In this document: one piece after another, positions 16,509-25,647 of the stretch | Position numbering within the stretch: the first letter of the stretch is position 1 | How the letters are laid out: each line of letters starts with the position of its first letter | Assembly (NCBI GenBank): GCA_009837395.1 | Contig: VXTP01000006.1 | Location: 285,065 to 349,064 of the forward strand | Direction of reading: 5' to 3' | DNA: 64,000 bases | Source of the DNA: Gemmatimonadota bacterium | GTDB taxonomy: Bacteria > JAAXHH01 | Notes under the pieces: model-generated | Told to the model about the DNA's origin: nothing | The model's database searches: none | Seen by the model: the letters and a program-made list of their open reading frames with translations, nothing else | Position numbers and translations under genes: made by a program

Positions 16509-18038
16509 ATGGTACGCTGCTCCATACTTGCCTCCATCTTGCTCCTCTCGGCCTGTTCTCTGGCGCCGAACCGGAACCTTCCGGTGCTCGAATCGGTACC
16601 GGAAACGCCCGGCGCGTTTGCCGCCGGCGCGGCGGATTCCGGTGCGTACCGGCCCCTGGCGTGGTGGAAGTCATTTGAAGATCCGGTACTCGACCAGGTA
16701 ATCGAGGAGGTGCTCTCTTCGAATTTCGACCTGGCCGGAGCGGTCGCCCGGGTACAGCTGGCCCGGAGCCGGGCGGGCGTCGCCCGGGTTGCGGCGTTTC
16801 CCCTGCTTCAGCCTTCGTTAAGTGTGAACGACTTCGACGGACCGACGAACGCCGGCATCGGAGCGCAACTGGAGGAAGTCGGGCTGGACCCGGAATCCCT
16901 GAGTGCGGCGGGCGTGGAGATTCCCGACCGTCTGGGACTCACCACCTATACCCTGAGCATGGAATTCGCCTACGAACTCGATTTCTGGGGCCGCAACCGC
17001 AACGATACGCGATCCGCCGAGGCCGAATTGGCGGCCACGGAGGCGGACTTTCTCAGCGCACGCATGGGGGTGCTGGCCGAGACCGTCCGAACCTATCTGG
17101 AGATTTCTAGTCTGCGCCGGCAGCAGGCGCTGTCCGGCGAGATCGTGGCCGTCCTGCAACAACTGGAATCGCTTGGCGAGTCCCGGTACGAGCGGGGACT
17201 GATCGAATTGGAGGATCTCCACGCGGCGCGGCGCAGACTGCGCGAAGCCCAGGCTGAATTGCCGCAGATCGAAGCGCTGCGAGCGGACGCCGAGGGACGG
17301 CTTTGGATTCTTATGGGCGGCTTCCGGACCGACCTGGCGCATACGCTGTCCGATTCCGCCGGTCCTTCACCGTCACTCGACCCCGTCCCCGCGGGCATCC
17401 CGGCCGATCTCATGGTCCAGCGGCCCGATGTGATCGCGGCATTGCAGCGGGTGGAGGCGGCGCGGTTTTCGGTAGGCGCGCGGCGCGCCGACCTGCTGCC
17501 GAGGTTGTCTCTGCAGGGCGCGATCGGTCTGCAGAGCACCGATTCGAGCGAATGGTTCGACCCCGATCAGTGGTTCCGGAACCTCACCGCGAACCTGCTG
17601 GGTCCCGTATTCCAGGGCTCGCGTATTCGGAACAATATAGCGATCGCGGAGGCGCGGCTGAACGAGGCCGCGGCCGCCTATGGACGCTCCGTGGTCACCG
17701 CGGTAAACGAAGTCGAATCGGCCCTGGTGGGACTCGACGCCAGCCGTCGCAGACATGCGCTGCTGGCCGCCATCTCCGATGAAACCCGGTCCGAATCGGC
17801 GCTTCAGGAGCAAAGATACGTATCAGGCGTGGGCGCATACGAAGCGTTCCTGGCAGCGGAACAGACCCGTTTGGCGGCGCAGTCGGTACTGGCGGCGGCG
17901 GCGCGGGACCTGGGTTATGCCCGTCTCGCTCTCCATCGCGCACTGGGCGGCACCTGGACCGCCACCGGCCGTGAGCGTCTCATGCTGCGTCAGCCCCAGC
18001 CGGACGGGCGTCTCTCTGCCCGTCCTCCAACGGAGTGA
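16509..18038 (+). CDS. RND efflux outer-membrane factor lipoprotein (NodT/OprM-like)
   Basis: A 509-residue TolC-type channel that gives the pump an exit through the outer membrane. The start at 16509 leads straight into a lipoprotein signal with lipobox LSAC. Two OEP repeats are seen: a first from about PLAWWKSFEDPVLDQVIEEVL with the long coiled-coil hairpin, and a second from LMVQRPDVIAALQRVEAARF. FAYELDFWGRNRNDTRSAEAE is the conserved FEVDFWGR-type block. It is the first gene of the rightward cluster, 7 bases before the adaptor gene. It lies downstream of a regulatory region with repeats. Confidence 0.93.
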   Translation: MVRCSILASILLLSACSLAPNRNLPVLESVPETPGAFAAGAADSGAYRPLAWWKSFEDPVLDQVIEEVLSSNFDLAGAVARVQLARSRAGVARVAAFPLLQPSLSVNDFDGPTNAGIGAQLEEVGLDPESLSAAGVEIPDRLGLTTYTLSMEFAYELDFWGRNRNDTRSAEAELAATEADFLSARMGVLAETVRTYLEISSLRRQQALSGEIVAVLQQLESLGESRYERGLIELEDLHAARRRLREAQAELPQIEALRADAEGRLWILMGGFRTDLAHTLSDSAGPSPSLDPVPAGIPADLMVQRPDVIAALQRVEAARFSVGARRADLLPRLSLQGAIGLQSTDSSEWFDPDQWFRNLTANLLGPVFQGSRIRNNIAIAEARLNEAAAAYGRSVVTAVNEVESALVGLDASRRRHALLAAISDETRSESALQEQRYVSGVGAYEAFLAAEQTRLAAQSVLAAAARDLGYARLALHRALGGTWTATGRERLMLRQPQPDGRLSARPPTE

Positions 18039-18045
18039 ATAAGCC

Positions 18046-19275
18046 ATGTCGCGTTTAACCAGTTTTCTCGTTGCCGGCGGCATACTCGGAGTTTCCGTGG
18101 CATTGGCCGCCCTGTTGGTTTCGCTGGCCCCGCAACCGACGCGCACGGAACAGCCGCCCCAGGTACCCTTCGTTCAGACGGGCCTGGTCACCGCGGGATC
18201 CGGACCCGTTCCGGTGTTCGGTTCCGGCACGGTAAGGCCGAGTGCGGAGATCGATGTCGTGTCGCAGGTAGGCGGCAGAATCGCGTGGGTCGACCCGGGA
18301 TTCCTGAGTGGCGGCCGGATCGCGGCGGGGGATACGCTCTTCCGCATCGAGGAGGTCGACTACCGGTACCGGGTGCGGGAAGCGGTGGCCGGTCTCGCGG
18401 CCAGTCAACTGGCGTTGCTGCGGGAGGAGGAACAGGCGTCGATTGCCCGTGCACAGCACGATCTCTACACCGCGCGCAAAGGGAATGCGTCTTCGGACGA
18501 CAACGCAAATCCACTCGCTTTGAGGGATCCGCAACTGAAGGCGGCCCAGGCCGCACTGGATCGCGATGAAGCCCGTCTCGCCGAAGCCAATCTCGCCCTG
18601 TCCAGAACCCACGTAACCGCACCCTTCGACGGCTTCGTACAGGAAGAGTCCGTAGATGTGGGACAGATCGTTGCCGCCGGCCAGCCGGTCGCAAGCGTTT
18701 TCGCCGCCGATGCCGTGGAAGTCGTCGTGCCGCTATCCGACTCCGATGCCGCATTGATTCCGGGGTTGTGGTCGCTTTCGGCGGGCGACGGGAACCGGAG
18801 CGTCGGAGCGCGGGTAATCGCCCGTTTCGGTGAAGGATCCTATGCCTGGTCAGGTTACGTGGACCGAAGCGAGCCATACGTTGACCGGCAAACGCGCACC
18901 ATCGACGTGATCGTACGCGTACCGGATCCCTTTCGGTCGGGCCAGCCCATGGACGGCACGGCTCGTCCCGGCGGCAGTCCCCCCCTGCTGGTCGGCAAGT
19001 ACGTCGAAGTGGAAATCAACGGTCTTGAGCGGGATGATGACTACCTGGTTCCGCGAGCGGCGCTGCAATCAGGCAACGAGGTCTGGATCGTGCGTGATGG
19101 CGGCGCAGTGCATATCGTTCCGGTGCAGGTACTGCAGCGTACCGGCGATAAAGCCTATGTGACGGGTGACCTCGAAGACGGCCAGGCCGTCGTCACCGGC
19201 GGGATCCGGTTTACGACGGAAGGCATGCGCGTCCAGACGGAGACCGGCCAGACGGAGACCGGCCAGACCCCATGA
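18046..19275 (+). CDS. RND efflux periplasmic adaptor subunit (HlyD/AcrA-like)
   Basis: A 409-residue membrane fusion protein linking pump and outer-membrane channel. It has an N-terminal membrane anchor (residues 5-27), a lipoyl half-motif SQVGGRIAWVDPGFLSGG, a short alpha-hairpin, the second half ALSRTHVTAPFDGFVQEE, then beta-barrel and membrane-proximal domains. The C-terminus ends in a TETGQTETGQTP tail encoded by a 15-bp tandem repeat. The stop overlaps the pump start by 4 bases (ATGA), a typical sign of coupled translation. It belongs to the same operon as the genes on each side. Confidence 0.93.
   Translation: MSRLTSFLVAGGILGVSVALAALLVSLAPQPTRTEQPPQVPFVQTGLVTAGSGPVPVFGSGTVRPSAEIDVVSQVGGRIAWVDPGFLSGGRIAAGDTLFRIEEVDYRYRVREAVAGLAASQLALLREEEQASIARAQHDLYTARKGNASSDDNANPLALRDPQLKAAQAALDRDEARLAEANLALSRTHVTAPFDGFVQEESVDVGQIVAAGQPVASVFAADAVEVVVPLSDSDAALIPGLWSLSAGDGNRSVGARVIARFGEGSYAWSGYVDRSEPYVDRQTRTIDVIVRVPDPFRSGQPMDGTARPGGSPPLLVGKYVEVEINGLERDDDYLVPRAALQSGNEVWIVRDGGAVHIVPVQVLQRTGDKAYVTGDLEDGQAVVTGGIRFTTEGMRVQTETGQTETGQTP
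19234..19263 (+). repeat. 15-bp tandem repeat at the adaptor C-terminus
   Basis: Two perfect copies of CAGACGGAGACCGGC plus a partial third encode the Gln-Thr-Glu-Thr-Gly tail of the adaptor, just before its stop codon. Confidence 0.8.
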
Positions 19276-22200
19276 CCATGGACAACGGCAATCATAAAGA
19301 AGCTTCCGGCCCGATCGCCTACATGGCGGGCAACAGCGTAGCCGCCAATCTGTTGATGTGGGCCATCGTAGCCGCGGGGTTGGTTTCGCTGACCGGCATC
19401 GACCGGGAAGCGTGGCCCACCACGCCCTTCTATCACATTGAAGTGTCGATGGCCTATCCAGGCGCCACGCCGGAGGAGATCGAGGAGTCGATCGTCGTCA
19501 AGATCGAGGATCAGGTCAGCGGACTGGATGACGTGAAGGCGGTCAAGTCCGTGGCGGCCCCGGGAATCGCGTCCGTGCGGGTTCAAATGGATTCCGGTAC
19601 GGACATGGCGCAGGCGTTGAACGATATCGAGTCCGCGGTCAATCGCATTCAGTCTTTCCCGGCCGGCGCCGATCGTCCCAGTTTCCGGGAGATGGACAAC
19701 CGCATGAGCTTGATGCGGCTCATCGTCTACGGCGACGTGTCCGAGCGCTCGCTGAAGGAACTGGCGTATCAGATCGAGGATAAGCTCGCGGCGCTTCCGT
19801 CCGTTTCCCAGGTCGACGTCAGCGGCGTTCGGAAATACGAAATCTCCATCGAGGTACCGCTCCATCGACTGAGGGCCCTTGGCCTGACACTCACCGACAT
19901 CGCCCATACCATCCGTCGCAGTTCGTTGAACCTGTCCGCCGGCAGTATCGATACCCGGGAATCCCAGGTGCGGATCCGGACCCTCGGCCAGAACTACGAC
20001 CAGCAGGATTTCGAAGATATCGTCTTGCTCAGCAGGCGTGACGGAACGGTCGTTCGTCTCGGGGACATTGCCTCGGTCCGCGACGGTTTTCAGGAGTCCG
20101 ACCTTATCGTCCGGCATCAGAACCATCCCGCTGTATTCGTCGAGGTGTTCCGTGCCGATGGCGAACAGGTGATGGACGTCGCAACAACCGTCCGGGAACA
20201 TCTGGAAAACGAGGTGATCCCGGCACTGCCGGACGGCGTGGCCGTCACCATGTGGAATGACGAATCCCAGGTCTATGAGGAACGCGCCGATCTCCTCATC
20301 AAGAATGGAATCCTGGGGCTGTTGCTGGTGTTGATCGCGCTCAGCCTGTTTCTCCAGATCCGGCTTGCGATATGGGTCGCCGCCGGCCTCGCCGTTTCGG
20401 GTATCGGCGCGCTGGCCGTCATGAATGCGTTCGGTGTGTCGATCAACGAAATCAGCCTGTTTTCCTTCGTACTCGCCATTGGGATCGTCGTTGACGACGC
20501 CATCGTCGTTTCCGAGCACATTCAATACGAACGCAGCCGGGGAACGCCCGGCGTTACCGCCGCGATCCGTGGTGTACGACGGATAAAGGTGCCACTGATC
20601 TTCGCGGTCCTCACTTCGGTGGTCGCTTTCGTCCCGCTGCTGTTCATCCCCGGCGGCATCGGTGACGTATGGCGGGCACTGCCGGTCATCATCATCGCCA
20701 TGCTATTGGTCTCCCTGGTCGAATCGCTGCTGGTGTTACCTAACCACCTGTCCCATTTGAAGGGTCCGGAATGGGTGCCGGTAAACGTATTCGAGCGTTT
20801 CTTCTCTCGAATCCAGGGTCGGGTAAACGAGTTGCTGAACCGGTTCGTGCAGGGCCCACTGGACCGGGCACTGCGGTTCGCGACGGATCAGCCCTTTATC
20901 ACGATGGGAGGAGCCGTGGGCATGCTCGTGCTCAGCATCTCGCTGTTGCCGGCGGGCATCGTACCCACTACGCTGGCTGCCGACATCGAGGGGGATTTCG
21001 CGACGGTCGTCCTGGAGATGCCCGATGGGACGACCGCCCAGAGAACGTACGAGGTAGCCCGGGAACTGGAGGCCGCGGGTTACCGGGTCATGGAACGGCT
21101 TTCGAGTGGCCGGCCCGAGGATGCGCCACCGCTGCTGAGCGGCGTGACGGTGACCGTCGGCATGGGATCGAGACTCGAGGGCGGGCTTAATCCGGCTCCC
21201 ACCCTCAATCCTCAGGCCAACATCGCTACCATTGAATTTAAACTCCTGAGCGCGCAGCAAAGGCAGATCTCATCCGGAGAGGTCGTGCAGGCATGGCGGG
21301 AAGAGGTGGGCGTGCTTCCCTACGTGCGCGGCCTCACCTTCAGCGGCGCGGTGTTTGACCTGGGCAACCCGGTCGAGGCCGTACTGTCTCATCCGGACTC
21401 CGAGCTGCTCGCCCGGATTGCGAACGGGGTGGTCGATGGTCTCCGAGAAGTGGCAGGCGTCCACGACATCCGGTCGGATCACACCCCGGGCATTCCGGAA
21501 ATGCAGCTTGAACTTCGTCCGGAAGCGCGTACCCTGGATCTGACGTTGGAAGCGTTGGCAGGACAAACGCGCGCGGCGTTTTTCGGCGCGGATGCCGTCC
21601 GGGTCCAGCGCGGCCGGGAAGAAGTCCGCGTCTACGTGCGCCTGCCCGCCGATGAGCGGAGTGCCATCACCGATATCGAAAGGTACCTGATCCGCACGCC
21701 GGGCGGGGCCGAGGTCCCGGTCGTCAGCGTGGCCACGCTGAACCCGGGTGTTTCGCCGCCGGCCATTCGGCGGAAGGATGGCCAGCGTGTCGTCACGGTC
21801 TCCGCGGACGTGGACGCCGCGGTGATCTCCGGCGACCAGGCCAACACCATCCTGGAGGGTTCGATCCTCGCGGCACTGACCGCCGTGTACCCGGATCTGA
21901 CCTACACGTTCGGAGGTGAACAACAACAGCAGCTCGATTCCCTGGATGCGCTGTATCGCGGTTTTGCGATCGCGCTGATCATGATTTTCGCACTGCTCGC
22001 CATCCCCTTGCGATCCTATACCAAACCGTTCATCATCATGGCGGTGATCCCCTTCGGATTCATCGGAGTGATCCTGGGCCACTGGGTCCTTGGCGTGGCC
22101 CTGAGCGCCGTGTCCTTTCTGGGTATCTTCGGCCTGAGCGGCGTGGTCGTGAACGATTCCCTGGTCATGATTGATTTCATCGATCAGAAACGCAAGGAGG

Positions 22201-22448
22201 GCAACCCCGTACGGACCGCGATCATCGAGGGCGCAAAGGGTCGTTTTCGTCCGATTATGCTCACTTCCCTGACTACGTTTCTAGGTTTTACGCCGTTGAT
22301 TCTGGAAACCGCCATTCAGGCGCAGTTCCTGGTTCCCTTTGCCGCATCGCTCGGTTGCGGTATACTCTTTGTTACGGTTATAATCATGATGGTCGTTCCC
22401 GCGCTTTCCACCATTCATCTGCGTATGATGAAGGGAGGGCAGATCTGA
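19272..22448 (+). CDS. RND efflux transporter permease (AcrB/HAE family)
   Basis: A 1058-residue inner-membrane proton-driven pump. Twelve transmembrane helices are expected; the first lies in NLLMWAIVAAGLVSLTGI. The periplasmic porter domain starts with MAYPGATPEEIEESIVVKIE. TM4 carries the paired acidic residues for proton relay in IGIVVDDAIVVSEHIQYE, and the second half has the matching block IFGLSGVVVNDSLVMIDFID. Substrate class cannot be read directly; the subfamily looks like the MexF/YerP-type or undefined bacterial pumps. It overlaps the GPP34-P450 gene through TGATG, linking the pump to lipid-modifying enzymes in one operon. Confidence 0.94.
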   Translation: MTMDNGNHKEASGPIAYMAGNSVAANLLMWAIVAAGLVSLTGIDREAWPTTPFYHIEVSMAYPGATPEEIEESIVVKIEDQVSGLDDVKAVKSVAAPGIASVRVQMDSGTDMAQALNDIESAVNRIQSFPAGADRPSFREMDNRMSLMRLIVYGDVSERSLKELAYQIEDKLAALPSVSQVDVSGVRKYEISIEVPLHRLRALGLTLTDIAHTIRRSSLNLSAGSIDTRESQVRIRTLGQNYDQQDFEDIVLLSRRDGTVVRLGDIASVRDGFQESDLIVRHQNHPAVFVEVFRADGEQVMDVATTVREHLENEVIPALPDGVAVTMWNDESQVYEERADLLIKNGILGLLLVLIALSLFLQIRLAIWVAAGLAVSGIGALAVMNAFGVSINEISLFSFVLAIGIVVDDAIVVSEHIQYERSRGTPGVTAAIRGVRRIKVPLIFAVLTSVVAFVPLLFIPGGIGDVWRALPVIIIAMLLVSLVESLLVLPNHLSHLKGPEWVPVNVFERFFSRIQGRVNELLNRFVQGPLDRALRFATDQPFITMGGAVGMLVLSISLLPAGIVPTTLAADIEGDFATVVLEMPDGTTAQRTYEVARELEAAGYRVMERLSSGRPEDAPPLLSGVTVTVGMGSRLEGGLNPAPTLNPQANIATIEFKLLSAQQRQISSGEVVQAWREEVGVLPYVRGLTFSGAVFDLGNPVEAVLSHPDSELLARIANGVVDGLREVAGVHDIRSDHTPGIPEMQLELRPEARTLDLTLEALAGQTRAAFFGADAVRVQRGREEVRVYVRLPADERSAITDIERYLIRTPGGAEVPVVSVATLNPGVSPPAIRRKDGQRVVTVSADVDAAVISGDQANTILEGSILAALTAVYPDLTYTFGGEQQQQLDSLDALYRGFAIALIMIFALLAIPLRSYTKPFIIMAVIPFGFIGVILGHWVLGVALSAVSFLGIFGLSGVVVNDSLVMIDFIDQKRKEGNPVRTAIIEGAKGRFRPIMLTSLTTFLGFTPLILETAIQAQFLVPFAASLGCGILFVTVIIMMVVPALSTIHLRMMKGGQI

Positions 22449-24475
22449 TGACTGAAACCAATAAAGGCACGAAGCCCCAACCGCTTACGTTGACTCAGGA
22501 ACTCATCCTGATGCTGCTCAACGAGGAGACCGGCTACTTCCACCAGGTGCCCGGCTGGCATTTGCACTGCGCCGTGGTCGGTGCCGTGCTTGCGGAACTC
22601 TCACTCAGGTCCCGCATCGACACGGATGTGGAGTCCCTGTTTCTCCTCGACCAGACGCCCACGGGCAATTCCACCATCGATTTCATACTCGAGGAAATCG
22701 CGAGCGAGCCCAATCAGCAGAATACGCAATACTGGATCGAACGGCTGGCTCCCCGGGCGGAGACGATTATCGATTCGGTGCTGGATCGCCTGGTAGAAAT
22801 GAAAGTCCTGGAACACCACGACGGCGAGTTCTGGACGCTGGCCCGAGTCGACTGGAAGATGGGATTGTACGAAGAGGACGAAAAGGGCACGGCGAATCAG
22901 TTCATCAGAACGCGGATCAGCCGGGCGATCTTCATGAACGAGATACCCGACCCGAGAGACGTCATCGTCATATGCCTGGTCAATACCTGTGACGTTTTTC
23001 GATTCATGTTCCAACTCGACGAAGAGTCGGAGCAGCGCATCGAGTTCATCTGCAAGATGGACGAAATCGGCCGGTCAATCGCCGAAGCAGTCTCACACAA
23101 AATGGCCAGCCCGACGCTTCGCCGGGCCGCTTTTACGCGTAAGATCCCGATGGTTTCGCTTCGTAAACTGCTGCGAAACCCGCACGTACGAGACGGCAAC
23201 CTCAACGCGCTATTTGCGAGCCTGGCAGAGGAGTACGGCCCGGTGTTCAAGATCCGTCCTCCGTTCGCCAGGCCCATGGTCTTTATGGCAGGACTCGAGG
23301 TAAACCGCTGGGTGCACAAGCACGGACGCATGTACCTGAGGGCCAGGGATTACTTCAGCGAATTCGAGAAGGTCTACGGGGCATCCGGCCTCTTGCCTTC
23401 CCTGGACGGCGCCGATCACTTCCGGCTTCGCAAGTCCCTGTCGCCAGCGTATTCCCGCGGGAGACTGGGAGGGCAGTTGGGCCAGCTCTACCAACATGCG
23501 CGCCGTCACATGGCAAGCTGGAACGTCGGAGACGCCTATACCGCTTCGACCATGTGCCGCCGGATGATCAACTCACAACTTTCGCCCCTGTTTATCGGCG
23601 TCGATTCCCAGGACGTCCTGGACGATCTGATGAAGTTCAAGGAACGGGCGCTCAGCGTGCACGTCGCCAGGATCCTGCCTAAATTCACGCTGAACACCCC
23701 GGGCATGAAACGGCGGGCGAAAGCCCTGGATACGCTGATGGAACGAATAGAAGGCGTCCATACCCCTGCCCAACGGGCCGACAGCCCGCGGGACCTCGTG
23801 GACGAGTACCTCAGCCTCCACGCAAGCGACCCGCAGTTTCTCCCTGAATCCAACCTGCGGTTTTCCTTTTCCGCGGCGTTGATTGCCAGCGTGTACCTGG
23901 GCGATATGTATAGCCTTGTGGTATACGCCATGGTGTCACAGCCTGCGCTCTACGAGAAAATCCGAGAGGAATCCGATGCCTTGTTCGGGAACGGCGATCC
24001 GGAAGCAGAGGCGCTCGCACCACCCGCGATCGACGTTACGCACCGCTTCCTTATGGAGTGCATGCGCATGTACCCGATCGTGCCCATGTCAATTCGAAAC
24101 GTAATGAACGTGTGTGTTTTCGACGGGTACGAACTGCCCCTGGGAGAACGGCTCCATATCGCGCCGACCGCCACGCATTACATGCGCGACATATTTCCAG
24201 ACCCGTACAAATTCGACATCGACCGCTATCTGCCGCCGCGCCACGAACATCGCAGTCCCGGATACGCTCCGTACGGACTGGGCACGCACATGTGCCTCGG
24301 CACCCGTTGGATGGAACTGCAACTGGCGGTCAATCTGCTGTTGCTGGCGCATTACTTCAGGCTCGAAATGTCGCCCGCAAACTTCAAGCTCAAGTTCAAT
24401 CCGTTTCCCTCTTTGAAACCGAGCAAGAAGCTGAAATTCGTCATCGCCGAGCAGAGACGCGAGTTGCCTGTCTGA
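22448..24475 (+). CDS. GPP34 (GOLPH3-like) domain fused to cytochrome P450
   Basis: A 675-residue two-domain protein. Residues about 12-210 match the GPP34 family (LTLTQELILMLLNEETG, STIDFILEEIA, WIERLAP, VLDRLVEMKVLEHHDGEFW), known in eukaryotic GOLPH3/Vps74 as a PI4P-binding membrane adaptor. Residues about 235-670 are a cytochrome P450. This part has a helix-C block (GADHFRLRKSL), the ExxR motif as ECMR (E537-R540), an FDIDRYLPPR aromatic region and the heme loop YGLGTHMCLG with Cys616. The I-helix (about 471-498) lacks the usual acid/alcohol pair for oxygen activation, so the chemistry may be unusual. The ATG overlaps the pump stop and follows GGGAGGG. A membrane-docked P450 acting on a lipid is inferred. 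Confidence 0.87.
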   Translation: MTETNKGTKPQPLTLTQELILMLLNEETGYFHQVPGWHLHCAVVGAVLAELSLRSRIDTDVESLFLLDQTPTGNSTIDFILEEIASEPNQQNTQYWIERLAPRAETIIDSVLDRLVEMKVLEHHDGEFWTLARVDWKMGLYEEDEKGTANQFIRTRISRAIFMNEIPDPRDVIVICLVNTCDVFRFMFQLDEESEQRIEFICKMDEIGRSIAEAVSHKMASPTLRRAAFTRKIPMVSLRKLLRNPHVRDGNLNALFASLAEEYGPVFKIRPPFARPMVFMAGLEVNRWVHKHGRMYLRARDYFSEFEKVYGASGLLPSLDGADHFRLRKSLSPAYSRGRLGGQLGQLYQHARRHMASWNVGDAYTASTMCRRMINSQLSPLFIGVDSQDVLDDLMKFKERALSVHVARILPKFTLNTPGMKRRAKALDTLMERIEGVHTPAQRADSPRDLVDEYLSLHASDPQFLPESNLRFSFSAALIASVYLGDMYSLVVYAMVSQPALYEKIREESDALFGNGDPEAEALAPPAIDVTHRFLMECMRMYPIVPMSIRNVMNVCVFDGYELPLGERLHIAPTATHYMRDIFPDPYKFDIDRYLPPRHEHRSPGYAPYGLGTHMCLGTRWMELQLAVNLLLLAHYFRLEMSPANFKLKFNPFPSLKPSKKLKFVIAEQRRELPV

Positions 24476-24512
24476 AGCCGTTGAGACGAATTCCAGGGGA
24501 GATGTCACCGTA

Positions 24513-25565
24513 TTGAAACTGGGTAAACTGTCCAGAGATCTGCGTGAGGCTTACCGGGGAACGGGCGTCAAGGGTCGTGTCCGGCACTTCGACGGCTGGA
24601 TCGCGCGGTCGGCCCGGTCGGCCCGGGCGGCGCCGGAATCCGACGATACGGGCGGATACGACCATGCGTCAACGGTGCAAGAGTACTATGATCTTTGCAG
24701 CGGATTCATGGTGTGGGGTTGGAACGAATCCCTGCATTTCGTACCACTCACACCCGATGAGAGCCTGGAAGAATCCATCGTCCGTCATCAGCGGTTGATG
24801 ATCTCGAAGCTGGACTTGAAGCCGGGCATGACGGTGGTGGACGTTGGTTGTGGGGTCGGCGGCCCTATGCGCCGCGTCGTCCGTGAGACCGGTGTCAAGG
24901 TCGTCGGTATCAACATCAGTGAAGTCCAACTCAAACAGGCAAGGAAGTTGAACGCCGAGGCGGGAATCGGCCACATGGTCGATTATGAGGCATGCAGCTT
25001 CATGAATATGGACGGCATCGAAGACGGGACGTTCGACAGGGGCTATGCCATCGAGTCTACGTGCCACGCGCCGGACAAGGTACGCGCGTTCGAGGAGATA
25101 TACCGCGTACTCAAACCGGGCGCGCTGTTCTGGGGCCAGGAAATGTGCCTGACCGACAAGTTCGATCCGGAAGACGCCAGCCACCGTGCTATTGAGCAGG
25201 AACTCAGGCGTGGTATTGCACTGAACGACATCGCGACGTTCGAAGAAGTGAATCGCGCGCTTGAAGCGGTGGGATTCCACGTCATTGAAGGAAAGGACCG
25301 GAACATCCAGGAAGGACCGTCCACGCCCTGGTATCGTACCATGGATAGTCGTCACGGCACGTTGGGGAATACGCTGCGCAGGCTTCCATGGGGCCGTAAA
25401 GCCATCATCGCGGGATCGAAGATGGCCGAAATGCTGCGTCTGCTACCGAAGGGTTCATCGGAAGTCGTCCGGCTCCTTGATCGCACCGCGGACGCCTATG
25501 TTTCGGGTGGCAAGACAGGTATCTTCACACCGCTGTACTGTTTCCTGGCTCGCAAACCTCTTTAG
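24513..25565 (+). CDS. Sterol C-methyltransferase-like SAM-dependent methyltransferase (Erg6-like)
   Basis: A 350-residue class I methyltransferase. The segment YYDLCSGFMVWGWNESLHF (residues 58-76) matches the sterol-binding region I of Erg6-type enzymes, and VVDVGCGVGGPMR (108-120) is the SAM motif I in its SMT form. YAIESTCHAPDKVRAFEEIY and LKPGALFWGQEMCLTDKF are also SMT-like. A C-terminal helical extension (ending TPLYCFLARKPL) is compatible with the Sterol_MT_C domain. The start is TTG with GGGGAG upstream. It lies 37 bases after the GPP34-P450 gene. No squalene epoxidase or oxidosqualene cyclase is in the window, so the substrate may be a sterol, hopanoid, quinone or other isoprenoid; tocopherol-type methyltransferases are related. 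Confidence 0.85.
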   Translation: MKLGKLSRDLREAYRGTGVKGRVRHFDGWIARSARSARAAPESDDTGGYDHASTVQEYYDLCSGFMVWGWNESLHFVPLTPDESLEESIVRHQRLMISKLDLKPGMTVVDVGCGVGGPMRRVVRETGVKVVGINISEVQLKQARKLNAEAGIGHMVDYEACSFMNMDGIEDGTFDRGYAIESTCHAPDKVRAFEEIYRVLKPGALFWGQEMCLTDKFDPEDASHRAIEQELRRGIALNDIATFEEVNRALEAVGFHVIEGKDRNIQEGPSTPWYRTMDSRHGTLGNTLRRLPWGRKAIIAGSKMAEMLRLLPKGSSEVVRLLDRTADAYVSGGKTGIFTPLYCFLARKPL

Positions 25566-25647
25566 ACCCGGCTGGCCCTGCAGGTTGATGCCATTGTAAC
25601 TACGAGTACCGCACGGGTTAACCTCGCATCCCTTGGCAGACATACCA

